From the NCBI GenBank assembly GCA_031256125.1, contig JAIRRE010000223.1, positions 1-8,822 of the forward strand: a DNA stretch of 8,822 nucleotides, in the 5' to 3' direction. Below, one piece after another: positions 1 to 5,182 of the stretch. How positions within the stretch are numbered: the stretch's first letter is position 1; each line of letters begins with the position of its first letter. Made by a program: the position numbers and the translations under genes. Source of the DNA: Burkholderiaceae bacterium. Lineage in GTDB: Bacteria > Pseudomonadota > Gammaproteobacteria > Burkholderiales > Burkholderiaceae_C. A model generated the notes under the pieces. It saw only the letters and a program-made list of their open reading frames with translations, searched no databases and was not told the DNA's origin.

Positions 1-1
1 C

Positions 2-67
2 GTGAAATACTATCCCGATGGCAACGACCCGGCGACAGTCGATATTCTGGCGCGGCTTAAACCCTGA
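2..67 (+). CDS. C-terminal end of an unidentified upstream gene
   Basis: The window opens inside a reading frame that ends at TGA 65-67 and reads VKYYPDGNDPATVDILARLKP. GC-rich third positions favour this frame over the frame starting at base 1, which stops at 58-60. The stop lies 33 bases before the next ATG with no terminator between, so the gene is probably co-transcribed with the Bmp-type lipoprotein gene. By context it could belong to the same nucleoside uptake or salvage operon, but 21 residues are too few to name a family. Confidence 0.55.
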   Translation: MKYYPDGNDPATVDILARLKP

Positions 68-100
68 CAATAAGAGATTCGGACTATCGAGAGGACACCC

Positions 101-1294
101 ATGACCGATTCGCACAAGCGCGCGCTGCTGCGCTTTTCCCTTCGCCTGACCGCGCTGGCCGCCAGCGCATCGGCGGCCTTGCTGGCCGGTTGCGGTCAGA
201 GCAGTAACAGCGACGCGGGCGCGCCGGGCGCTTCGTCCGCCGCTAGCGCAGCTGCCGCTGCGCCAGCAGCCACGCCCGCCGCCGGCCCGCTCAAGGTCGG
301 CTTTTTCTACGTCGGCCCGGTGGGCGATGGTGGCTGGAGCTTTGCGCACGACAACGCGCGCAAGGCGCTGGAAAAAGATTTCGGCGACAAGATCGCCACC
401 ACCTTCGTCGAGAACGTCAACGAGGGACCGGACGCCGAGCGCGTCATCCGCGACCTGGTGCAGCAGGGCAACACGCTGATCTTCGGCACCAGCTTCGGCT
501 TCATGGAGTCGATGGTCAAGGTCGCCGCCGACAACCCCAACGTCAAATTCGAGCACGCCACCGGCTACAAAACCGCCGCCAACTTGGGCACTTACGACGC
601 GCGCACCTATGAAGGCGCCTACATGGCCGGCGTAGTGGCGGGCAAGATGAGCAAGAGCGGCGTGCTGGGCGTGGTCGGCTCGGTGCCGATACCGGAAGTC
701 ATCCGCAATATCGACAGCTTCACGCTGGGCGCGCAGGTGTTCAATCCCAAGGCCAAGGTGCGCGTGGTGTGGGTCGGCGACTGGCACAACCCGCCCAAGG
801 AAACCGAGGCGGCCACCGCTCTGATTAACGGCGGCGCGGACGTGCTGATGCAAAACACCGATTCGCCCGCTGTCATCAAAACCGCCGAATCCATGGGCAA
901 GCGCGCCTTCGGCTGGGATAGCGACATGACCGCCTACGGTCCCAAGGCGCATCTGGGTTCGGCGGTCATCAATTGGGAGCCGTACTACAAAAAGGTCACG
1001 CAGGACGTGCTCGACAACACCTGGAAACCCGAGCAAGTCTGGTGGGGCGTCAAGGAAGGCGCGATTGATTTCGTCTCCATCGCCGACGACGTGCCGCAAG
1101 AAGTCAAGGACAAGCTCAATGAAGTCAAGTCTGGCCTGAAAGACAGCAGCTACGTGATTTGGAAAGGCCCGCTTAAAGACAACACCGGCAAACAGGTACT
1201 GGCCCAAGGTCAGACAGCCGACGATACCTTTCTCAGAAGCATCAACTTCTACGTGCCGGGCGTAGAAGGCAAGGTGCCGGGCGGGCAAAAGTAG
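101..1294 (+). CDS. BMP family ABC transporter substrate-binding lipoprotein (PnrA-like, probable purine nucleoside binding)
   Basis: This is a 397-residue periplasmic binding protein of the Bmp/PnrA family (COG1744), which hands purine nucleosides or bases to an inner-membrane ABC importer. A basic N-terminus and hydrophobic stretch (residues 8-28) lead to the lipobox LLAGC with Cys31 as the predicted lipid anchor. A flexible Ala/Ser/Pro/Gly linker follows (about 32-61). The Bmp domain starts at about 63 with KVGFFYVGPVGDGGWSF and continues through a segment at about 128-137 (FGTSFGFMES), the EGAYMAGVVAG helix and the GWDSDM ligand-site region. An AGAGGA-like ribosome site (AGAGGA at 90-95) sits five bases before ATG 101, which fixes the start. 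The permease and ATPase genes are not in the window and may lie upstream. The family is certain; the actual ligand cannot be read from the sequence. Confidence 0.93.
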   Translation: MTDSHKRALLRFSLRLTALAASASAALLAGCGQSSNSDAGAPGASSAASAAAAAPAATPAAGPLKVGFFYVGPVGDGGWSFAHDNARKALEKDFGDKIATTFVENVNEGPDAERVIRDLVQQGNTLIFGTSFGFMESMVKVAADNPNVKFEHATGYKTAANLGTYDARTYEGAYMAGVVAGKMSKSGVLGVVGSVPIPEVIRNIDSFTLGAQVFNPKAKVRVVWVGDWHNPPKETEAATALINGGADVLMQNTDSPAVIKTAESMGKRAFGWDSDMTAYGPKAHLGSAVINWEPYYKKVTQDVLDNTWKPEQVWWGVKEGAIDFVSIADDVPQEVKDKLNEVKSGLKDSSYVIWKGPLKDNTGKQVLAQGQTADDTFLRSINFYVPGVEGKVPGGQK

Positions 1295-1308
1295 GCGGGA
1301 CTAGTCGG

Positions 1309-1333
1309 TGCTGCGCGACCGCATCGCGCAGCA
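1309..1333 (+). terminator. Strong stem-loop just after the Bmp lipoprotein gene
   Basis: A perfect 10-bp inverted repeat, TGCTGCGCGA / TCGCGCAGCA, with a five-base loop CCGCA begins 15 bases after the lipoprotein stop codon. Its position suggests transcript termination or 3'-end protection. No T tract follows on either strand, so it is not a canonical rho-independent terminator. It also covers the GTG that would be the earliest start of the next ORF, which argues against using that start. Confidence 0.45.
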
Positions 1334-1379
1334 TCCAGCAACCCAAAAGCGAATAACAAGCGTAACTATTACCGCCAAG

Positions 1380-2180
1380 ATGACTAATCCTCAACATAAA
1401 AAATGTGTTGAATTGTGTTATTTCAAACGTGCGCAAGAACTGCTGTTGAACGACTCGTTGTCTTGTTGGTCGATTGGAAAAATCGATGCAAAGCACGAAG
1501 CCCCTGACATTGTTGTGGAGGGGCCTAATGGTTGTTATGGCGTTGAAGTAATCACGATTACGGAATCTGCTGTGATAGCAAGCCAAGAAAACCGTAAAGC
1601 GATTTGCGACAAAGCGCGGCAGTGTTTTAAAAATATCAATATAAACGGCCTTGACGTGCGATCTCTCGCTGTAGCGGTAACTTTTAAAAATACACCACTC
1701 AAAAATGACCTAGATGCTGTGGCAGCTGAACTTGTTAAAATAGTCTGTTCTAATATTAATTCAACAAATTGGGGGCGGTCGTATTTTAATTTAGAATTAT
1801 CTAGTTTGGAGATACCGAATACAAATAAAAAATATTTTGGATCGGATATTTTTGCTGATATTTATATAAATTACATTTCACATTCGAAATGTTCTCTGTG
1901 GCAGCCTATAAGTGTATCAAATACTCCTCAAGTATGTTCGGAAGATATACAAACCGTAATTAATAAAAAAGAAATTAAAATTTCTAAATATCGAGAACGT
2001 GCTCAAAACATTTGGCTATTGATTGTGGTTAACGGGTTCGGCAAATTAACTGCGTCGTCAGTACACAATTCTGTGCTTTCGTATCAATTCTGCACTACTT
2101 TCAACGGTATTGTGTTGCTAGACTACATAGAGAATAAAGCGCACGTACTACGTACTGTCTGTAAGACAACCCCGACCTGA
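1380..2180 (+). CDS. Hypothetical protein with PD-(D/E)XK nuclease-like features
   Basis: This encodes a 266-residue soluble protein without signal peptide or membrane segments. Residues 42-58 read PDIVVEGPNGCYGVEVI. This is the Pro-Asp strand, short hairpin and hydrophobic-Glu strand pattern seen in many uncharacterised PD-(D/E)XK-like proteins, usually as PDF...GIEVT. Candidate acidic residues are Glu20 or Glu40, Asp43 and Glu56; the canonical lysine two residues after Glu56 is absent (Val57-Ile58). The C-terminal part carries a second pattern I associate with that group, KKEIKISKYRERAQNIWLLI at 197-215, and ends with a strand FNGIVLLDYI at 241-250. No helicase, methylase or toxin partner is adjacent. 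The gene is markedly AT-richer than its neighbours, with many A/T-ending codons, which suggests acquisition by transfer. ATG 1380 is chosen over GTG 1308 because the latter lies in a GC-rich stem-loop; neither has a good Shine-Dalgarno. The fold is inferred and activity is unknown. Confidence 0.72.
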   Translation: MTNPQHKKCVELCYFKRAQELLLNDSLSCWSIGKIDAKHEAPDIVVEGPNGCYGVEVITITESAVIASQENRKAICDKARQCFKNININGLDVRSLAVAVTFKNTPLKNDLDAVAAELVKIVCSNINSTNWGRSYFNLELSSLEIPNTNKKYFGSDIFADIYINYISHSKCSLWQPISVSNTPQVCSEDIQTVINKKEIKISKYRERAQNIWLLIVVNGFGKLTASSVHNSVLSYQFCTTFNGIVLLDYIENKAHVLRTVCKTTPT

Positions 2181-2280
2181 CTGTACCCATCAGCAGCGCC
2201 TTACCCGCCCAACACCTCCCACACGTTGATCCGCACTCCGCAACTGCCGCCACGCGGCGGCCAGCGAACCGTTCAGGTCG

Positions 2281-2406
2281 ATGGCACGTGAGGTGCTTTA
2301 CCGCTCGTTCAGCGCGGATGGCAATCCGACACTGCGCACGACGCTGGCTGTCATGCGGGCGCTGGGCATCGAACTGTCCGCTCGTGCTGCCGTATCCGCT
2401 CACTGA
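2281..2406 (+). pseudogene. C-terminal remnant of an HI1420-family addiction-module antidote (HTH antitoxin)
   Basis: The frame from ATG 2281 to TGA 2404-2406 gives 41 residues including REVLYRSFSADGNPTLRTTL and AVMRALGIELSARAA. This matches the second half of the helix-turn-helix domain of the putative addiction-module antidote family (HI1420 type), whose hallmark is R(E)xLYRxxSxxGNPxxxTxxxVxxALG. Full members are about 100 residues. Here the frame runs upstream only to a TGA at 2227-2229, and residues before the Met do not resemble the missing N-terminal half. No toxin gene of the matching RelE-like HI1419 type is visible upstream. I read it as a decayed toxin-antitoxin locus. A functional mini-protein is unlikely because the first half of the DNA-binding domain is gone. 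Confidence 0.72.
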
Positions 2407-2445
2407 CTCGGGGCAACGCCGCCGACGCGGCATCAATCTCTCTCC

Positions 2446-2555
2446 GTCATCCTGCGTGTCAGTCGCAGGATCCATGAGCGGCCCTATCCGGCAAGCACGG
2501 CTTGAATCAAGCCTTGCTGGATCCTGCGACTACGCTCTGCTCCGCGCAGGATGAC
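2446..2555. repeat. Head-to-head pair of REP-like palindromic elements
   Basis: The left element (2446-2474) runs GTCATCCTGCG, four bases, then AGTCGCAGGATCCA. The right element (2518-2555) is its inverted counterpart, TGGATCCTGCGACT, 13 bases, then CGCAGGATGAC. Each element is itself a hairpin, because ATCCTGCG pairs with CGCAGGAT; the loop is 7 bases on the left and 16 on the right. The two elements can also pair with each other over 11 + 14 bases. The 43-base spacer contains another palindrome, GGCTTGA/TCAAGCC. Inverted pairs of hairpins in non-coding DNA are the architecture of REP/BIME-type interspersed repeats. The left copy looks like the same element with a shortened loop. Confidence 0.7.
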
Positions 2556-2672
2556 TGGGCTGTGACAGTCTGCGCAGGGCAAAGCGTGACTGGTTTATGG
2601 TTTACCCCATTCATTTTTTGTTCCTCCACCACAGTCAATCTTGCATCAATGGCGCAGCATATTACCTACCCA

Positions 2673-2701
2673 GCGTTCCCCACGCGGAACATGGGGATCG
2701 C
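2673..2701. repeat. Solitary hairpin resembling a type I-E CRISPR repeat (doubtful)
   Basis: The sequence GCGTTCCCCACGCG, then AACA, then TGGGGATCGCC resembles the widespread type I-E repeat form GNGTTCCCC(G/A)CGC...GGGGATNAACC. It forms a 6-bp stem, TCCCCA (2677-2682) with TGGGGA (2692-2697), around a nine-base loop. I find no second copy at about 61-base spacing on either side and no cas gene, so this is not an array. It may be a chance hairpin near the btuB 3' end. Confidence 0.2.
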
Positions 2702-2737
2702 CCACTAGGCGCCACGACAAAGCGCGGCCCAACCTAA

Positions 2738-4621
2738 CTACTGTGGCGTATAGCGTGCGCCGATGAATACCATAACGCCCGGCGTGTTGTAGCCCTGCGC
2801 CAACTCATAGTGTTTGTTGAACAGGTTGTCGATGCGGCCTTCGATGGCGAGGGTGTGGTTGACGGCGTAACGCGCGGTCAGATTAATCAGGCCGTAGCCG
2901 CCCAGCCGCGCCGCATCGGCGTTGGTGTCGTAGCGTGTGCCAACGGCTTGGCCTTCCACGCCCACGGTCCACGCATCCCAATGGCGGGTCAGCGCCAGCG
3001 TAGCCTTGTTGCGCGCCCGGCGGCCCAGCAGCAGGCCGGTGTTGGCGTCGATGGCTTGCAACCAGTCATAAGCGGCGTGCACCGACCACTGGCCGAAACG
3101 CCCGTCGTAGGCCAGCGTTACGCCTTGCAGCCGGGCACGGTCGACGTTTTGATACGCGCCGACGTAGCAGTCCGCCGAGCTGCATACCCAGTCGATCATG
3201 TGGTTGACGCGGTTCAGATACCACGTGGCCGATGCGCTCTGGCCGCCGCGCTCCCAGGTCAGGCCGATTTCGCGGTTGGTCGAGGTTTCGGGCTGCAAGG
3301 CCGCATTGCCGTAATACGGAGCGTAAAGCTGATACAGCGTGGGCGCCTTGAATGCCGTGCCATAGCTGGCCCGCGCACGCCATTCGGGGGCGATCTGGTA
3401 GCCATACGCCGCCGAGTAAGTCGCCTTGCCGCTATAGACCGAGTTGTCGTCGTAGCGCGCATTCAGTTGCCAGCTCTGCGCGCCCAAACTGCCGGTCCAG
3501 CCCGCCAGCGCGGAGTTGTTGTCCATGTTGCCGCCGCCCGTCAATTGGTCGCCACTGCCTTGTTGCTGCTGATGTTCGAACGCAACCAGCAGCCGCCCCC
3601 AGCGCGCGGGCAGATCCAGGTCGTTTTGCCAACCCAGTTGCCGGATTGTCACGGCCAGCGTGCTGCCCGCGGGCGAATAATCGTCAATGCTGGTCTCCGA
3701 ACCGCTGCTTTCACCGTAACGCAGCGTACTGCGCCAAAACGATGTGATGCGGTCCTTGGCATACACCTGCCACACCGCATTGCGGTAGGTCATGCGGTCG
3801 TCGAACGTGCCATCGGGCGGAACATTGCCGCTGCTGTAATGCGTCAGGCCCGAATTCTCCCGGTACGAAAAACCCAGTTCGTGCCCGGTCGCGGGCAGCA
3901 ACGCAAACGACATCGACCCGCCGCTGTTGCGATACGGGTCGGCCAAGGCATCGTGGTTGGTGCCGCCCGCTTGCGCCGGAATGCTTTTGGCCCCCGTGTA
4001 AAAACCATCGACCCGCAAGCGCCATTGCTGGCCACCCGCCGACAAGCCGACATTGCTTTGCGTCGTGGCGTGCGTGCCGTAGCCCGCGAAGGCATCGACA
4101 TGCACGCCATCCTGTGCGCCCTTTTTGGTGAAGACCTGAATCACGCCGCCGATGGCGTTGGCGCCATACAGCGTCGAGGCCGGGCCGCGCACGATTTCGA
4201 TGTGATCGACATCGGCCAGCGACATTCCCGGCAGCGCCGAACCGGAAGGGTCGAGCGAGGTCACCGGCACGCCATCAACCAGCACCAGCGTCTGGTCGGA
4301 ATTGGCGCCGCGCAGGTAGATATTGGCCGCCGCGAACGGCCCGCCACTGCGCGAGACCTGGATGCCCGGCTGGCGCATCAGCAGATCGGCCACCGTGCCG
4401 CCGAGGTTGCGCTGAATTTCAGCCTGATCGATCACCGTCACGTCCGACAGCAGTGCGTCGGCCCGTTCGGCCTGGCGTGTGGCGGTCACCACCACGGGCG
4501 GCAGCGTACCCTGCGGCGCGGCCTGGTCATCGGGCGCATCCGGGGTAGTCTGGGCGTAAAGGGGAAAAGCGGACAGCACAACGGGTAGCGCAGCCGCCCA
4601 GGGTCGTAGATGGAAACGCAT
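2738..4621 (-). CDS. btuB: TonB-dependent outer-membrane vitamin B12 receptor BtuB
   Basis: The 627-residue product is an outer-membrane receptor that takes up cobalamin using TonB-transmitted energy. A signal peptide (about 1-23, cleavage after LYA) is followed by a short acidic spacer and the TonB box PPVVVTATR at 41-49. The plug domain (about 55-167) shows IYLRGANSDQTLVLVDGVPV and IEIVRGPASTLYGANAIGGV, the standard plug motifs. The rest is a 22-strand-type barrel ending in FIGARYTPQ. A CSSADC pair at about 478-483 could form a disulfide in an outer loop. The length fits BtuB (about 610-640). An AGAGGA ribosome site lies six bases before the ATG, and a cobalamin riboswitch precedes the gene, which decides between BtuB and other receptors. 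It is transcribed alone here; no B12 ABC transporter genes follow. The terminal residue is Gln rather than the usual aromatic, a minor oddity. Confidence 0.93.
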   Translation of the reverse strand: MRFHLRPWAAALPVVLSAFPLYAQTTPDAPDDQAAPQGTLPPVVVTATRQAERADALLSDVTVIDQAEIQRNLGGTVADLLMRQPGIQVSRSGGPFAAANIYLRGANSDQTLVLVDGVPVTSLDPSGSALPGMSLADVDHIEIVRGPASTLYGANAIGGVIQVFTKKGAQDGVHVDAFAGYGTHATTQSNVGLSAGGQQWRLRVDGFYTGAKSIPAQAGGTNHDALADPYRNSGGSMSFALLPATGHELGFSYRENSGLTHYSSGNVPPDGTFDDRMTYRNAVWQVYAKDRITSFWRSTLRYGESSGSETSIDDYSPAGSTLAVTIRQLGWQNDLDLPARWGRLLVAFEHQQQQGSGDQLTGGGNMDNNSALAGWTGSLGAQSWQLNARYDDNSVYSGKATYSAAYGYQIAPEWRARASYGTAFKAPTLYQLYAPYYGNAALQPETSTNREIGLTWERGGQSASATWYLNRVNHMIDWVCSSADCYVGAYQNVDRARLQGVTLAYDGRFGQWSVHAAYDWLQAIDANTGLLLGRRARNKATLALTRHWDAWTVGVEGQAVGTRYDTNADAARLGGYGLINLTARYAVNHTLAIEGRIDNLFNKHYELAQGYNTPGVMVFIGARYTPQ

Positions 4622-4646
4622 GGGTTCCTCTTGCCGGGCCGGCGTC

Positions 4647-4680
4647 CCCGCAGGCCCTAAAACATTGACGAACCTGCGGG
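4647..4680 (-). promoter_or_regulatory. Probable expression-platform hairpin of the btuB riboswitch
   Basis: On the minus strand CCCGCAGG (4680-4673) is exactly complementary to CCTGCGGG (4654-4647), giving an 8-bp stem over an 18-base loop. Its first arm is the same CGCAGG used as the 3' strand of aptamer helix P1, so the two helices exclude each other, the usual logic of a riboswitch. A second small hairpin, GCCG/CGGC, and the AGAGGA ribosome site follow before the ATG. There is no T tract, so control by ribosome access is more likely than by termination. Confidence 0.5.
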
Positions 4681-4880
4681 CCGGTATCCGGGCTTGCGAG
4701 TTTTGACGCGCCGCCTTCCCAGGGTATCACCCAGTGGCGTTGATGGCGCGCCCGCGCTCGCTTACCGTTGCGGGGGCAGCAGCGGAATTGCCCCGGCCAA
4801 CCAGCCTGAACCGACTGGCGCAAAGCGCACCGCTTTCCCGTTCAACCGCGGCCGGAGAACCCGGCGCGGCACCTCGCAGG
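4673..4880 (-). ncRNA. Cobalamin (adenosylcobalamin-type) riboswitch in the btuB leader
   Basis: Read on the minus strand, the region holds the conserved cobalamin-aptamer blocks in order. They are GAGGTGCC near the 5' end (4868-4875), GAACGGGAAAGCGGTGC, the core CTGCCCCCGCAAC at 4779-4767, GCCACTGGGT at 4738-4729, GGGAAGGCGG at 4720-4711, and the B12 box AAGCCCGGATACCGGCC at 4695-4679. The outer helix P1 can close by CCTGCG (4880-4875) pairing with CGCAGG (4678-4673). In this class (Rfam cobalamin, RF00174) ligand binding normally lowers expression of the downstream uptake gene. The aptamer ends about 50 bases before the btuB start codon. Presence is seen directly; ligand preference is inferred. 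Confidence 0.93.
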
Positions 4881-5133
4881 AGGAGTGGAACCGTTCTCGC
4901 ATCGAGGCGGTAGCGGTTCCAGGGACGAATCGTAGCGCATGAACTAACCAGCCTACATTCCCGGCGGCATCCCGCCAGAAACGGCGCTCTTCAATCCGAA
5001 GTGCAACGCCCCAACATCGGGGATAAGTTGCAGCTATGGAAATATACGACACGCACTCGCGGCCAGAGCTACAAATAGTCACTTTGATATTCATTTGCGT
5101 GATCCGCCTTACAGCATTGCGGAGGTTAAAAAT
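4881..5133. other. Divergent intergenic region between btuB leader and the hydrolase gene
   Basis: This region must hold the btuB promoter (minus strand) and probably promoter elements for the rightward genes. Apart from the inverted repeat at 4887-4920 I see no convincing -35/-10 pair for btuB. The composition drops to AT-rich between about 5036 and 5160. One plus-strand frame stays open from 4948 to the TGA at 5170-5172 without a usable start until ATG 5134, and part of it (SIAEVKNMLREFDIYPHRF) looks protein-like, but no family is recognised. Confidence 0.4.
4887..4920. repeat. Nested inverted repeat upstream of the btuB riboswitch
   Basis: GGAACCG (4887-4893) and CGGTTCC (4914-4920) form a 7-bp inverted repeat. 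Nested inside is CTCG (4896-4899) / CGAG (4903-4906) around a three-base loop. It lies just 5' of the aptamer on the btuB strand, so it is either a leader hairpin or an operator-like dyad, depending on where transcription starts. No repressor family is recognised from it. Confidence 0.4.
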
Positions 5134-5154
5134 ATGCTGCGAGAATTTGATATT
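5126..5154 (+). promoter_or_regulatory. Weak sigma-70-like promoter candidate before the hydrolase gene
   Basis: TTAAAA (5126-5131) and GATATT (5149-5154) stand 17 bases apart, each matching the -35 and -10 consensus at four of six positions. Transcription would start near 5161, about 22 bases before ATG 5183. If this is the real promoter, the leader ORF at 5134 would not be transcribed from it, so the two interpretations exclude each other. Confidence 0.25.
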
Positions 5155-5172
5155 TACCCCCACCGCTTTTGA
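5134..5172 (+). CDS. 12-codon leader ORF with perfect Shine-Dalgarno, or displaced N-terminus of the hydrolase
   Basis: A textbook ribosome site GGAGG (5121-5125) lies eight bases before ATG 5134, which opens MLREFDIYPHRF and stops at TGA 5170-5172. The hydrolase ATG follows ten bases later in another frame and has no Shine-Dalgarno of its own. Translation of this leader could therefore deliver ribosomes to the hydrolase by re-initiation. Alternatively, loss of one C from the run at 5157-5161 would join this start to the hydrolase frame as MLREFDIYPTAFDGSPMPSQ, which would make it the real N-terminus and the present sequence a frameshift or base-calling error. Confidence 0.4.
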   Translation: MLREFDIYPHRF

Positions 5173-5182
5173 CGGTTCCCCC

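Larger units (their letters stand above)
2181..2737. other. 557-base accessory intergenic stretch: antitoxin remnant, palindromic repeats, no intact gene
   Basis: Between the nuclease-like gene and the btuB stop codon no intact gene is supported. Bases 2181-2280 show no recognisable coding in any frame. Bases 2281-2406 hold the antidote remnant and 2446-2555 the palindrome pair. Further small inverted repeats are GGCTTGA/TCAAGCC at 2499-2513 (between the palindromes) and alternating GACTG/CAGTC/GACTG at 2553-2592. A solitary hairpin lies at 2677-2697. I see no clear terminator with a T tract for btuB, which ends at 2738 on the minus strand. Confidence 0.6.

Noticed and set aside
1308..1379. 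Extension of the nuclease-like gene to GTG 1308
   Set aside because: These 24 codons run through a perfect GC-rich stem-loop after the previous gene and lack a ribosome site; composition changes to AT-rich only after ATG 1380.
2156..2168. TGTCT-GTA-AGACA hairpin at the end of the nuclease-like gene
   Set aside because: The stem is only five base pairs with a three-base loop and no T tract, too weak to call a terminator.
2181..2280. Minus-strand frame reading DLNGSLAAAWRQLRSADQRV opposite the remnant region
   Set aside because: It looks faintly protein-like, but has no start, no recognisable family and a short length.
2810..4588. 592-codon plus-strand open frame opposite btuB
   Set aside because: It is antisense to a clear TonB receptor. 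Its product is rich in Arg, Ala, Gly, Val and His with no domain pattern, typical of a shadow frame in GC-rich DNA.
5036..5182. 49-residue N-terminal extension of the hydrolase from ATG 5036
   Set aside because: The extension is unlike HSL-family N-termini and has no ribosome site; the 320-residue form already has family length.
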